A DNA stretch of 64,000 nucleotides from Anniella stebbinsi (lineage: Eukaryota > Chordata > Lepidosauria > Squamata > Anniellidae): the NCBI GenBank assembly GCA_029215795.1, contig JARDYH010000002.1, positions 274,358,310-274,422,309 of the forward strand. Direction: 5' to 3'. The notes under the pieces are model-generated. The model had not been told where the DNA came from. It saw nothing but the letters and a program-made list of their open reading frames with translations, and did not search any database. Of this stretch, positions 36,123-48,985 are shown piece after piece. A program made the translations under genes and the position numbers. The stretch's first letter is position 1, and each line of letters opens with the position of its first letter.

Positions 36123-37618
36123 ACCTCTTTTGACCACACAGCTTCAACAGTTAGCAACTAGAGTAAGAGGGACACTGTTTGTAATTATTCTTTACTGGTA
36201 GCCGCAAACTTCACAAACCAAGGAGCTCATTGCTCAGTACCATATGGAAGGGTGGAAGGAAGTAGAGAACGGAATGGAAATGGATTTAATATTCATTAGG
36301 CTAGAGTACATAATTTACGGCACCATATGCCATGTCTCCTAATCATTTCTATTAATTGTCACTGAAGTCCTGCTAAGTGTAGCTCTTCAAGGGAACCCTT
36401 GATTAAGACAGTGAAACTATAGTCTTCTGCTGTACACAATCTGCGCCAAACAGGTGGCTATGCTGAACTGACAATATTAATCATTTTTATCCACCAAAGC
36501 AGATTCAAATTAGAGAGCAGACAGAAGAAAATGATGTCAGTGGTGTGCAATTCACAGACGTCGTCCAGTCTTCAAGATCAGATGTTTCTGAAATGTCTCC
36601 TTTATCATGATTTAGTCATGCACTTCCTTATGATTCCTCTTAGCAGCTCCATGCTGTCAGATTCTTTTTCTTAGCTCCCTTATTGAGTACCACCACAGAC
36701 GCTCCCGTGCCAAGTCGAATTTATCCTCGCTTTACATGTGTTAGTGTGCCTGCATTCTCTTGCAGCTGGCAGGTATGCTAGAGCTGAGATTAAATGATTT
36801 ATCTAAGTACCCCCCTCCCACCAGACCTTTGCTCCCCTGCTTTTGCTTTACCTTAGCAAACACAATTTTGGGAACATGTGTTTGCAAAAGTAATTTGTAG
36901 GTCCGTTCTTAGACTATAACTCTTCTAAAATACACGTCTCTTTTACGCGTTAAAATAAAAGTGATGATTTCCTTGATTGTCACAACCACTTGCAATAATT
37001 CAACATCCCTCCCACCCCCAATGAGATACCGTTCCTCATGTTTAACTTTGTTTGCCATGGATTTCTAATGAAAGGATTTAGCATCATGGAGATAGCTGTA
37101 TCTGCAATACTATTTAAAGTTGCCTTTAAATGTACAGGGGTTATGTAGAAACAGATTTTTTTCAGAAAAAGTTATACTCTTTCCCTCCTCTACTAAGAGG
37201 AAATTGCCAGCATGTGATCATGCCAGCAATCCAGATGATAGCTTCTAATATTTTGGAAGGAAAAGTAAATGTTGCTACTATAACGATACCCAGAAATTAT
37301 ACCACAACTGCATCTGAAGTCTATATATTGCCTTTTGTTTTTGACAGCCATGGATTTCATCTTCCCAATGTTTTGTCACAATCTAATGTGACCAAAAAAA
37401 TGGGCCCAGGGCAGATAGAGGCTGGCTTGATACTTGGCAACTTCTACTGATTGAAGGAAATAGGCTTCAGTCTGTGACCATTTTGTGATGGAGTGGGGGA
37501 ATCTGACCCTCACACCTTGCAGCTCACTCAGTCCATTGTGTTGCCTGGAGTGCCCGTGGAAACCACACCTTTCTATAGACATTCCAGGAAATGTGACAGG
37601 GCAGTTTAAAATGGGCAT
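36123..37618. other. Intronic sequence, apparently single-copy
   Basis: No recognisable repeat. Around 36430-36800 composition is balanced and repeat-free, which would be compatible with a conserved non-coding element, but nothing in a single sequence shows that. Confidence 0.45.
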
Positions 37619-37711
37619 TGCAGCTCTCTGCAGTTTCTCAGCCCTGTCGCTGGAGTTTCCATGGACACTCCAGGAAACACAACAGGGCTGAGAAACTATA
37701 GAGAGCTGCAA
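37619..37711. repeat. Inverted repeat (hairpin, MITE-like)
   Basis: Arms 37619-37648 and 37682-37711 (TTGCAGCTCTCTGCAGTTTC against GAAACTATAGAGAGCTGCAA) pair with two mismatches around a GGAGTTTCC-containing loop. Related partial segments precede it at 37535-37610. Probably the core of a MITE. Confidence 0.75.
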
Positions 37712-37777
37712 GGCTCCTTTTGAAGTGAAAACAAAAAAAACACCAAGCAAAGCAGAGCCATCATCAAGAGTATGCAT

Positions 37778-37862
37778 TAGGGTGGTTCAAGCTTCGGCTT
37801 CAGAATTCCGAAACAACTGTTGACCATTTTGTGAAGAATCCATCATTTTGTGCACAGCCCTA
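37778..37862. mobile_element. Short hAT-like remnant
   Basis: Starts TAGGGTGGTTCAAGC and ends TGTGCACAGCCCTA, similar to hAT elements A and B. No duplication directly at these ends, but AGTATGCAT occurs at 37769-37777 and again at 37894-37902, so the true right end may be farther on. Confidence 0.4.
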
Positions 37863-37905
37863 ATGTGAAAAGAGCAAAGGTCCTCTAACTCCCAGTATGC
37901 ATTGC

Positions 37906-38240
37906 TAGGGATGCACAGACTTACCAGGGTCCAGGAGCGGTGCGCACTTGTGGCCTTGTCGCTGCCCCTCACCCGCCCGCGCAATCCAGTCCACTCAAAC
38001 CCCTGGATAGTTCGGCGCATGGTCCGCAACTGTCCTGCAGCCATCCACTTCCACCGAGAGCCGCCCGCTTCTCCCCGCTGATCTTGCGCACAATGGCTGC
38101 CCTAAATAGCCATTTCCACAAGATTAGTAGCATAAAAGGAGCCCACATCCCAGTAGCCCCCTGGAGTTGGTCCTCCTCTTCATCATTGCCCCTCTCCCTC
38201 TGGCCCAGCAACAGTAATGGTGAGAAGGAAGATCAGTAGA
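37906..38240. repeat. GC-rich repeat starting with a hAT-like end
   Basis: Begins TAGGGATGCACAGACTTACC and stays GC-rich to about 38235. A matching right end is not seen. The frames on both strands are shadows. Unclassified. Confidence 0.35.
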
Positions 38241-38412
38241 AGCCATGGCCTACTTGCTCACTGGCTCTTTGCCTGTCAAGAAAACAAGTGATGAGAAAGG
38301 GAAGGAAGAGCAATCACAGCTAGTGACAATAGGGTTGAGAATCCTTAAAAACCTGGAGTTGGCACTGCAGCAGAGTGTGGGAAGCTATAGAGAGCAGAAA
38401 GTACAAAAAAGG

Positions 38413-38415
<3 letters not shown>

Positions 38416-38449
<34 letters not shown>
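38416..38449. repeat. (AT)n microsatellite
   Basis: About 17 alternating AT units. Confidence 0.95.
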
Positions 38450-38451
<2 letters not shown>

Positions 38452-39246
38452 AATAAACTTTTTTCCCTGTTATCAATGCTTCCAAACACCCTCTTCTGGA
38501 TGGACGACAAGCAGAGTAAAACACAAGGCACAATGAAACCTCAAACTAGTCATGGAGTGGAACTGAATCAATATGCTCATCTTGATCATTAACCAGAGGC
38601 TGTATGTTGGACACACTTTTAGTGCTGTTTCAACCATTTCTGTATAACCGAATTTTAAAGTTTGGGTTTTTTTAAAATAAAATTAAAATGTTTGTTTTTT
38701 TGCTACTGGCATCATTGTCAATTCAAATTATAGGGTATCTTGTCAAATGCTCAAATTAGGTAGGTTTCTTCTATCTGCTTAACCAATGCTTTTTAGTTAC
38801 TAATTGAAAGGGTGCATCAGTACTCATAATTTAATGCCTGACTTAACATGACCATTGATTTCAATGAAAGTAAAACATACCAAGTCCTATCGATTGCATC
38901 CTCGCTGCTCAAAAGCCTCCTAACCTGGAAGCTTTCAAGATTCCTATGCCATGCTGGGCTGACGCCATCAGGGCAAGAGGAGCGGAAGAGGTAATCTTTG
39001 CCTCAGTGTCTTCCATCTTTGGTGATTTCCATAGAGAGGCTTTGGAGGGGGAGGGAAGGAGGCTGGAGGAGGCTCAAGATATCTCGTATCTTGGCCTGTC
39101 TGGTCTCCTCCCATCCCCCTGGAACATCCCCATTCCTCCGAGGTCACTTTTCCAACCTTTGAAGGCAGCTGGCATGGTTCTTTCCACACTGGCTGCAAGA
39201 TCGATGAGGGCAGGTCTGTCTCCAAACTTGGAAGAGTTTTCCCAAG
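38450..39246. other. Intronic sequence, nothing firmly recognised
   Basis: 38890-39240 has patches similar to the AATCCTATG MITE group but no definable left end. The 166-codon frame at 38946-39446 and minus-strand frames over it are overlapping and unlike known proteins. Confidence 0.35.
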
Positions 39247-39291
39247 CAATCCTATGGTATCCGGGAAGCTTGTCCAAGGACCATAGGATTG
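39247..39291. repeat. Hairpin with CAATCCTATGGT ends
   Basis: CAATCCTATGGT at the left and ACCATAGGATTG at the right are perfect complements around a 21-nt loop, probably the end of a Harbinger-like element folded back. Confidence 0.65.
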
Positions 39292-39761
39292 TTCTCGAAC
39301 TTGGTCGGGATCCAACCCGTGTACTTGACATTTATATACCACCTACATTCTACTGCAGGAATTGGGGAAAGAGGGAAGAAAGTATATTGGATAATGTGTA
39401 TAGTAAAATCATCACTACAAGTAATAGCAATACCTTAAAATTTTGAATGTACATCAGTGCCAGTGGGAAAACATAAATTAGCTTTTAAAATAAACTCTAA
39501 AATGAAATTTTGGAGATACTCCTGCTGAAGTGTCATAAATATTTTATGCAAAAACCTCCACTCTGTCACCTTACCAATCCCATCCAAGCAAGCGAGCTGA
39601 CTTGAAAAGAAATTAACTAGTTTCCAGCTCCGGTGTGGGGATGACATTAGTTCAGCCTACAGAAAAGTATGTTGCTGGGCATATGATATCAGTGCTAAGA
39701 GAACAATTAAAGTTGTCACAAGGATGGGTTCTGATTCCTGTGTTTTACACAGATAATGACT

Positions 39762-39764
39762 TGT

Positions 39765-39800
<36 letters not shown>

Positions 39801-41075
39801 GTATTTATTTATTTATAACCCGCCTCTTCCTTTGGATCGAGGTGGGGAACAACATTAAAAGCAAATGATATAAAATACATAAAACTCATTAAAAAGATAT
39901 AAAAACTAAAACATAATTAAAATACCAGTGAAACACTTAAAATTCAACTGGGTAGGCCTGCCGGAAGAGATCAGTCTTTATGGCTTTCTTAAATTCCAGA
40001 ACACTGTTAAGTTGACAAATCTCTCCCGGCAGGCCATTCCACAGATTGGGAGCGGCAGAAGAGAAGTTCCTCTGGGTAACAGTTGTCAGCCTAGTTTTGG
40101 CTGACTGTAGTAAATTCTTTCCAGAGGACCTGAGTGTGCGGGGAGGATTGTATGGGAGAAGGCGATCCTGCAGGTAACCTGGACCCAAACTATGTAGAGC
40201 TTTAAAGGTAATGACCAACACTTTGTACTTCACCTGGAAAGTAATTTGCAGTGGAGTGATTTTAAAGCTGGTGTAATATAGTTACCCCTAGGTGTACCGG
40301 TGACCAACCTGGCTGCCATGTTTTGAACTAATTGAAGTTTCTGGACTAGGCACAGAGGGAGCCTTATGTACAGCGCATTGCAGAAGTTGAGCCTCCAAGT
40401 TACTAGTGCGTGCACTACCATCTTTAGGTCTTCCAACTCCAGGAAGGGGCACAGTTGGCATATTAGCCGAAGCTGATAGTAGGCACTCCTGGCTGTCGCA
40501 TCTATCTGAGCTGTCATTTGGTGTGACGGATCCAGGAACACCCCCAAGCTGCGAACACAGCCTTTCAGGGGGAGTGTAACCCCATCCAGAACTGGTTGAC
40601 ACACCTCCAAACCCAGGTTGGGGCCTTTGACAGTAAGCACCTCCATCTTGTCTGGATTCAGCTTCAGTTTGTTTTTCCTCATCCAGCCCATTACCGTCTC
40701 CAAGCATTCATTCAGAGGAGACACACTGTCCTTAGCTGACGCCGTTGTCAAAGGCATAGAGAAATATATTTGGGTGTCATCAGCGTACTGATAGCACCCC
40801 GCCCCATGCCTCCAAATGATCTCTCCCAGCGGTTTCATGTAGATGTTAAATAGTATTGGGGATAGGATGGTGCCTTGTGGTACGCCACACAACAGCTCCT
40901 TTTTTGAGGAGCAGCTATCCCCAAGCATCACCATCTGGAACCTGCCGGAGAGGTAGGACCGGGACCACTGAAGCACAGTGCCCTCAATTTCCAATCCCCT
41001 CAGGCGTTCCAGATGGATACCATAGTTGATGGTATCGAAATCCGCTGAGAGATCCAGAACTACCAATTGTATGAC
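39762..41075 (-). mobile_element. L2-clade LINE, 5'-truncated, with RT coding remains
   Basis: Two minus-strand frames: 40230-41066 carries VVLDLSADFDT (RT block A), GVPQGTILSPILFNIY, CYQYADDTQIYF (YADD at residues 94-97), LKLNPDKMEVL and LQLVQNMAARLVTGT; then 39937-40233 continues with KVLVITFKALHSLGPGY and AAPNLWNGLPGEI. A frameshift near 40235 separates them. The 3' end has CCCGCCTCTTCC-type sequence and an (ATA)n run at 39768-39799. The left part of ORF2 is missing, so it is inactive, but it preserves RT better than the copy at 19525. Confidence 0.93.
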
Positions 41076-41604
41076 TGATTGTCAAGATGATGATATCTGA
41101 TAAAAGGAGGGAGTATGTTAATTAATAGTAAGGGTTTTTAGTATAATAGTCCTACCAGGACACAGTAGGATATTTTAGTGGGGTTGTTGTTGTTGAATTG
41201 TTTAAAATGTGAATAACTTTTATTATTTGTATAACTTTTTACATATAAACTTTGTGGATTTCCTTCTGGAATAATATCATGTCTTTACAATGGCAATTGG
41301 CTAAAGCAATAAAGATTGATTTGAAGTTTAGGATGGCGGTTCTGTATTTAACCATAGCCTAAATTTACGCTAATTCAGTTATAGGTGAAGGGTAAACTGC
41401 TCAGCATTCAAATAGCATCATTTTAAGTGTCATTCAGAGTTGAATATATAATATATATATATTATTAAAGAAGTATTTATCTAAAGATACATATTGAATG
41501 AACATTGCTGCTAATTGTTAAGAATTTATTTACTCTAGTGTGTATTTATTGTAAAAAACTGGTACTACCCTACTTAAATATATATAGCCCACTTATTGGA
41601 TGGA

Positions 41605-41648
<44 letters not shown>

Positions 41649-43920
41649 TTAACTTTAAATAAATTAAAAACAGGAAAAAGGTGCTACATTGCCATGATCT
41701 AAAGGCCTTCTTCTGTCTCAAAGTCAACCTCTGGTTCCCTAGAGGCACCAGTAAAGATCTGCACACAGATTTGCCTTAATTGAATGAAACAAGATGATGG
41801 GGTGTGGCCAGTAATATTAAACAATGGGATCACAATTTGGCACACTCTAACAAACTGAGAACAGACTAAATACAAATTTACTTTGAGAGGTCCCTGGTCC
41901 TTAATGTAGCATGTTGCTAAAAATACTAGACGATGATGATTGATGATGGAGGAGGAGGAGGAGTGGTGAACAGCATGTTTTTCAGTTTTCTAAGAGCAGT
42001 ATATTGTATTAACTGCTGGCATGTACAATGGTTACCGCCACCACACAGCTTATATCTTGACCCCCTATCCTGGTTGTGCTTAAAGAATTCAATTGTACAG
42101 TACTACAGTTTATGCTATTATCTTCAAAATGTCTCTACCAGCATTTCAAACATTTCTAGAAATCCTTAGATTTTACTGTAACCAGCCTACTCATGTGGCT
42201 TTTATATGAAAGTGCCATTCGTATTGCAAAGCATCCAGTAAAACTGAGTAGAATGCAAGAGTAGATACACTTAATTTTCTTCCTAAGAAACAGGAAGTAA
42301 GATCTGAGTAGCTGATTAATTCGACACATTAATCTACCACGCACTGCAGATTAATTTATCAAAGTTCTAGGCTTTACAAAAATAAACAAGATTACAGTTT
42401 TCTTATTTCATCTAAATTTCACAGACATTTCCAAAGAGTAATACATAATTAACCATATCTACAGAAGTCAAATGGATTCTCTAGATCATTAACATCACAT
42501 AACAAATAGGGAAAGAAAGCACAGAGGAAAACGAGACAAACTTCACAAGTGTCAAATGTTTTTAGACAGATGCACAGCAACTGTCAGATAGCCCTGCGCT
42601 TTGAGGGCCAAATTCACTTTAATGCATCTCCACTGCCATGCACTTCTATCTTTTCATAGTTATGTGACCCCCTGTTTTGCAACCCAGGTTACATGTTTTT
42701 GCAGTCACACCAGTTCTTTTCTGTATATTTCCTTCAAAGAGCCGTTATGCTTCTGATAAAAGGCCATGTGTTTCACCCAATGCCCATATTATATCCCATC
42801 ATTCCGTGAGCCTAACTGCACATTATGATACTGACTCGTTCCCCCTCCCTCTCATAGCGATTTGCTATCTCATTCAGGGGAAATCTCTCTCCCCCCCTGC
42901 TACCAAGAAAGAATCTATGCTGGATCTACCTTGAAAGGCTATTCCCACTTCCCCACACCGACCCCAACACACACCTTCAATCATTCCTTTCCAAACCGAC
43001 CAGCAACAGGAGCATTTGGGGGAGGATATCTTAACCCCTCCCTCTCTTTCTCATCAAATAAGTCATTTCTCATCAGCCACTGGGCTCTGCTCTCTGATGT
43101 GTGGAAGGAGGAGGGAAAGATCATACGAATGATAGACTAGGCGGCACCCTGTACTTTAAACTCTATGGTACTTTACAAAAATGTACACAGGAAATCTGGA
43201 AATGAATTAAGATATGAGGAGAACATAAACAAGAAAGACAATAATCACATAGTAATGGACTGTTGGAGTATGTTCGTTTAAAAAAATGTTAGCAAAAAAA
43301 CATTAAATCTAATGTGTAGTTTCGTCCTGACCTCTCATTGCTTTTGCAGGTCATTTGGGTTTTTCTTAAAATGGAAGGACCTGTCTTAATTAAGTGTGCA
43401 CCAAAACGAAAACCTGTAATTTTGGCACTTATTAAAAAAACACGCATACTAATATGGGTAAACATTTTTTTTTTAATGTTACCTTTTGTTTTCTTGGCTC
43501 CTTTTCCCCAACGCCATTTTAGGTACTTCTTTGACCTCACTGTGCTCATTATAATTTATCCTCACCGTAGTATAATCTGATTAGTTGAGAGATTCATATG
43601 ATTTGTTTGCGGGCATCCATGATGTTGCCACATCAGAGATCATGACATCATCAACAAAAATCATGTGGTTCTCCACAGCCAAAGTAAATGGCTGTGAGAA
43701 CAAATGAGGTCAAGGGCACTGAAGGTAAAGAAGTATGGGGAGAGTGGTGATGATAAGCAGCAACAGACAGGGCAACCAAATGGTACTAAACAGTGTATAT
43801 TGCCAAAGACATACCACTCTGATCCGCTTTAAGCACCACTGCCCCTAAGGTTAATAAGTAGCAGCCTTCTGCACCCATACCCCCAGCAGAATGGGAAACC
43901 CATAGAAATCGATGTGGCTT
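41076..43920. other. Intronic sequence with an AT/GT microsatellite
   Basis: (AT)n(GT)n at 41604-41647. Pyrimidine-rich around 42890-43060. A short imperfect hairpin GGTTCTCCACAGCC / GGCTGTGAGAAC lies at about 43667-43701. No exon or clear transposon. Confidence 0.45.
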
Positions 43921-44659
43921 ACTTTATTTATTCCATTTATATGTCGCCTTTCCGCCAAGGAGCCTGGCATCATAAACTTGCTCTACTGATTTCAATGGGT
44001 CTATTCTTAGCATGACAAAGTCTGGATCCAACTCCATGTGTGGAAGACTTTTTAACAATATTTTTTTGTACGTCAATTGGAGAATGATAGTGATTATTGG
44101 GTGATTGAAAAATAGATAAATGAATACAATCTCAGTCATAGGAGGGGTCACTCATGGGAGGATGGGCTAACACAGTCCCTTCTGTTCTCCATTCTCCTAA
44201 AAGCTGCTGGAATTGTAGCTGATAAAAAAAGGTCTCGACTTACATAGCCCTGGACCCTCAAGCAAATGCCTCTTTGGATCTGAGCACATTTTGTTTGGTA
44301 CACTATGAGTACTTTGAAATGTTTTCTATTTGATTTCCATGAAGTTAAAGGCTCTGGAAGTTACTTGACAGCAGCAGAGAAAATAACCAGGCTGGGAAAA
44401 AGAACATCACAAAGGGGTAGAATGAATAAACACAAATTTAATAGTGACGAAACTATAGAGATAAGATACTTTCTTTGTTACCACTTGCGCATAGCATGAT
44501 ATTTGTCTAAAAGCATTATAATTGCAAAGTTCCTGTCAATCCTATTCTCTTGCCTCCCAGTGGCAATTCTTCTACAGATACTCATGACATTGAGTTGTAA
44601 ATCAAATGCAACCCCAAGGAATGGAGGATGGCAAATTTTCATTGAATTCAAATTAGCAG
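43921..44659. other. Intronic sequence with a LINE-tail trace
   Basis: 43921-43970 (TTTATTTATTCCATTTATATG, CGCCTTTCCGCC) looks like a reverse LINE 3' end. The rest is unrecognised. Confidence 0.4.
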
Positions 44660-45325
44660 TAGTAGATACTACCAGGAGGAGGGCCTTTTCTGCTGTGGCA
44701 CCCCGGCTGTGGAATGAACTTCTTAGAGAGGTTCACCTGGCACCTACGTTATACTCTTCCTGGAGCCAGATGAAGATCTTTTTATTTTCCCAGTATTTTA
44801 ACATTTTACCATCCTAGTCTTTGAACGTGCTGTTTTAAATCTGTATTTTAAATCTGTATTTTATTTCTCTGTATTGTTGCTCGGTTTTATTTTGGTTGTA
44901 CTTTTATACTGTGGTTTTATATTGTGAGAGGACCTTCTCTTCTGCCGCTCCCAGACTGTGGAATGTCCTGCTGGGAGAGATCCGCCAACTTACCAGTCTT
45001 CAAGAATTTAAGAGAAATATAAAGACTGATCTCTTCCAGCAGGCTTACCCAGTCGAATTTTAAGACTTTGTTGATTTTAATAATGTATTAATTTTATATG
45101 CTTTTAATCAGTTTATGTATTGTAGATTGTATTGTTGGTATTGATGTTGTTTCCCGCCTCGATCCGGAGGGAGAGGTGGGTAAGAAATAAATAATAATAA
45201 TAATAATAATAATAATTATTATTATTATTATTATTATACTTAAGTTGTACTTTATGTTTTTAATTTCTGTGAGAGCTTCGGGTATTGGGTGGTATAACAA
45301 CCAGCAAATAAATAAATATGAAATC
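44660..45325 (+). mobile_element. L2-like LINE 3' end with a second L2 nested in its tail
   Basis: 44660-44800 encodes TRRRAFSAVAPRLWNELLRE, an L2 C-terminal motif, followed by a TTTTAAATCTGTATT-rich 3' UTR. At about 44930 a second L2 end begins (complementary in kind to the copy at 39762: TTCTCTTCTGCCGCTCCCAG, GACTGATCTCTTCCAGCAGG), closing with GCCTCGATCCGG and (AAT)n/(ATT)n at 45186-45237. After it the outer L2 tail seems to resume (GAGAGCTTCGGGTATTGGGT). Both are inactive. Confidence 0.75.
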
Positions 45326-45594
45326 ACTTGGTTGCATTTTTAACAGACAGATTTCGTAGAAGAACAGTTTTGTACTGGATGCATTTCATCACAGCCTGCC
45401 ACGTTCCTTTGTGCTATCATTTACTGCCCTTTTAGTTTCATTTTCTAATGAGGACTTGGCAGAAATAATGAAGAACAAATCCAGAATAAAATAGGAGCAG
45501 ATCAAATTGAGATCAAATTGCTTTGCCAAGTAGACATTCAATGAGACCAGGCAACAAACACCATGCTGGATTGTATTAATAAATGAATCCTGAG
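45326..45594. other. Intronic sequence between LINE and SINE
   Basis: No element recognised. A short direct repeat GATCAAATTGAGATCAAATT sits near 45497. Confidence 0.5.
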
Positions 45595-45775
45595 GAACAT
45601 TGGAAGCTGCCTTATACAGAGTAAGACCATGAGTCCATCTCGCCCAATACAACTGACTGCCAACAGATCTCCAAGGTTTCTTTCCTATCACTACCTGGAG
45701 ATGACTGGGATTGAATCTGGGACCTTCTGCATGCAAAGCAGATGCTCTCCCACTGAGCTTACAGCTCCTCCCAAA
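45595..45775 (-). mobile_element. tRNA-derived SINE
   Basis: Read on the minus strand, GCTGTAAGCTCAGTGGGAGA and GGTCCCAGATTCAATCCC correspond to the A and B boxes of a tRNA-like pol III promoter. The plus-strand complements are at about 45744-45765 and 45708-45724. The non-tRNA body ends ATAAGGCAGCTTCCAATGTT at 45600. The same promoter pattern, more decayed, is at 54631-54708. Confidence 0.8.
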
Positions 45776-47877
45776 GTTGAGTAAAGGGGCTACTTCCTCC
45801 CCACTACTTGACAATGCAGTTGGAATTTGTTAGTATATTGTGTGCTGTTCTGATAGCAACAGGGATATTTGAAGATTCTGATCATTGTGAATTCTAATGT
45901 GAACTCACCCAATCAGTACTTCCCAGACTAACGTACAGACTTGAATGTAATTATCCTTTAGATTTTTACTTTTCTGAATTTCGTGATGCAGTTCTCAGTT
46001 TTAAAAAAAATGCATGATAATGCGAACTCTGAGACTAAATAAGTTTAAAAATGCGTGTTTTGTTAGAAATATCTTCAAAAATGTTTATTTATATATGGAT
46101 TTTCAGAAAGATTTAAAAAATGCTACTAGAAACAGTACCAAAAGGATTTATGAATGAACACATATGTAATTGAAATAGACTAGAAAGAGACTGATCTTTC
46201 CATTTCTAACTAGCTCCACTTCAAGGGATCTAGAAAGAAGAGCACTAATTATTTGTTTTATTAATTATATTTATATATTACCCTAAGAGGGGGTGACCTC
46301 ACCACACTGAAGCTATTGTGCAGCCTTGGTGTCTTTAACAAGCCTTGGTATCTTTAACACTATATTAACATTTGTACAAATGCCGAAATACACTTTTACC
46401 TCAGAGAGCCATGGAACAAATCAAAACGTTTAGATTTTTCTTTCATTCTAGCTTCTCAAACTGATTTGAGTAACAGAACTGTGTTACTCACAGGTTGCCA
46501 TGTTGCTTATTAGCCAAGCCCCATTTGGTGCTTTTCTTTAGTTTCTAGTGAAAAAATATTCTGTCTCCTGCTGAATTACTTAATTGGTGTCACAGTCACA
46601 TAGGTCATGACCAGTTTGCAGAAAATGCTAGATATTTAAAGGAAAACGCAAGATTTAAGGCAAATTCCTCTAGTGCTCATGGTTTATTGATCAGTTTGGG
46701 GTCACACTCTGGAAACAGTGTCTGAAGACTCGTCATTCATTATGCTCTTACCGAACACTCTCTGCGGGAAGGGAGCCTGGCGTGATTGCAAAGCTTGTAA
46801 TGTTGATAATGAAGCTGCTGGAATTGTGGGTGCATGAAGAAGAGTCTGAAGCTCTGTATAATAGTAACACTATACATCTGCCATTGAGAGCTGCCAAATT
46901 TTATGTAAGTTTCCAAAATGGTATTTTTAATGCATGCAATCAACTAAAGGAAGGGCATTTTACTTAATATGTGTTGAGAAATAGCAACATATAAAAAGCT
47001 TACTGATCAGACATAGAGCCATCTAGACCAGTATGCAGCTTCTAACAGCAAATAACTTCTAAGATCTCCAAGTGTGTGATTAATAGAACAAAATATCGAT
47101 GAAGGGCTCCAGCTCCTATAGTCAAAGATTATAAACTGCAGAATATACCAATTGTTACGCTTGGATCCATTTATGGATGCTACATTCTATGATACAAGGT
47201 CTCAAATTGTGATTTTTCAAAATACAGTCAAGATGTCACATGATCACAACAGTTAACACATGATCAACATCATTGATCATATTGGCCCAAGAACCTTGCA
47301 AATCAAATGAGGTGATCACCATCAAAGGATGGATTGTGCATTCCCATAAAGAAATGTTCTACCTACAGTAGCTGATTTGTGATTGCCATTTCTTAGAAGG
47401 CCCTTAGAAGACTTCTCCTCAGCCAGACCAGTATATACTGTGTCGTGTTTTAGCCAGTGATGTTAGGACTTCTAGTCCCAGAAGAAAAAGTTTCTCCACT
47501 GGAGGGTGGGAGCCCCACTGCCACCTCTGCCTTCCACCTGACCCAAGTTAAGTTTCTTCTCTTTGAAGCCGGGGACAAGGAAAGATGGAGGCGGTAACTG
47601 CAGAATAGGTACTTTTTGAATGACCTAAATGACTTTATATGCAATTTGCTTGGAAAGCATTGTGCCTGCATGTTTTCACCTCTATGACTAATAGCAGTAA
47701 TTTGTTTCAAGAAATCAACAGGGCCTCAATCCCCATCATACACTACTTTCACCTGTTTGCTCCTGTTTGTTATGTTTATATATTTGTCTGACTTCTCTGT
47801 TGTTATAAAATAACAGAGTAGATCAGAGGCCAAGCTTTGATACTGTGTATTCAGCCAAAATCTGTTGTTGCTGCCAT
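45776..47877. other. Intronic sequence, nothing firmly recognised
   Basis: Near 46000-46130 loose AAAATGCG/AAAAATG repeats resemble 5311-5560. A small tandem CAAGCCTTGGTATCTTTAAC pair sits at about 46320-46360. No exon or element ends. Confidence 0.45.
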
Positions 47878-48010
47878 GGGCAGGATCTACACTACTGCTT
47901 TAAAATGGTTTATAGCAGTTTTGACAACTGTTGGGGCCCAGGACACACTCTACATACAGTTTTCAAAACGTTTTCAAAGTGTTTTATTCTTCTTGGTGTA
48001 GATCTAGCCC
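47878..48010. mobile_element. ATCTACAC-type MITE, copy 1
   Basis: Ends GGGCAGGATCTACACTACTG and TTGGTGTAGATCTAGCCC. The interior has ACATACAGTTTTCAAAACG. About 85% like the copy at 55144-55275. Non-coding; target duplication unclear. Confidence 0.8.
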
Positions 48011-48149
48011 TGGTTACAATGCCTTATGAAGGGAGGCTTCAGGCTGTTTAAAATGACTAGGTTAAGAAGTTAGCATTGTTTCAATTGCTCATGTGAATCA
48101 ACAAAGATGATTGCCAATTTGAAAAATAGCCCTGCTGACATTAAACACG

Positions 48150-48345
48150 CAAAGAGGGGGAACCTGGTAGTCCTGCCTACCTCTGTCATCGTATCTGTTG
48201 CCCTCTACTCATGGAGGGCGATTTTGTGAATAAGAAAACCTCCTGTATCTATGGGGGCTCTCACCCAATCCAGAATGCTGGAAAATCAGTGTTCCAGATT
48301 GCACAGAAAGCCTCCATGGATACCTGAGACAATTCCATAAACCCA
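48150..48345 (+). repeat. Dispersed repeat, copy 2
   Basis: Shares the ordered blocks described for 26320-26520 (ACTCATGGAGGGCGATTTTG, CCTCCTGTATCT, AGAATGCTGGAAAATCAG). Unclassified. Confidence 0.55.
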
Positions 48346-48534
48346 TGTCTCAAAGTATTTGAAAAGGGCACTGGTAGATTTTTCTACATTTGGCAACACA
48401 GGTAAGATAACCCACAGGTTAATCCTCCACATTGGGTATTAGTGGTGGGATATCCTGAGAGGTCTTCCTTGTCACATGCATACCTGGGGCTGCTTTTTCA
48501 AGAATAAATTTAAGTTGAAAGTTCCAGTTATGGA

Positions 48535-48985
48535 ACTCATTCATTACATTTCTATATCACTTAATAGCCAAAGCTCTCTGGGCAGTTCACAACATGATGA
48601 AACATACTATAAAATCTTTAAGATTTCAAACTTCAAAACAGTTTGAAAACAAGTTAAACAATTAGGAATAAAATTACCAAGACCTGGTATTTATTTTTTA
48701 TATAAAAAGACCCCTCATATGATATTAAATGCCTGGGAATATTTGATAGCTCTTAACTTGGGGCTGAAAAGATGACAATTTTGACTCCTGACAGATCTCA
48801 CTGGGGAGAGCATTCCACAATTGGGAAAGCCCTCTCCCTTGTTGTTACCCTCTAAACCTGCCTTGGAGAAGAGCTCCAGATGTTAAGTAGGTTCATACTG
48901 GGAGAGGTGCTTCATCAGGTATTCATCAGGTATTGTGGGACTGAACTGTGTACAGCTTGATAGACCAAAATCAGCATCTTGTATT
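48535..48985 (-). mobile_element. L2-like LINE 3' fragment
   Basis: On the plus strand AGCCAAAGCTCTCTGGGCAG at about 48568 is the complement of the L2 3' end seen at 20759-20790. Further on, GAGAGCATTCCACAATTGGG and GCATCTTGTATTGGGCTTGG match the reversed L2 C-terminal region. No intact frame. Confidence 0.75.

Noticed and set aside
40288..40707. 139-codon minus-strand frame inside the L2
   Set aside because: Alternate-frame shadow of the L2 reverse-transcriptase frame.
43667..43701. Imperfect hairpin as a microRNA
   Set aside because: Stem is short and mismatched, with no sign of a conserved arm.
45595..45775. A functional tRNA gene
   Set aside because: A and B boxes are present but there is no tRNA cloverleaf or acceptor stem; a SINE body follows.
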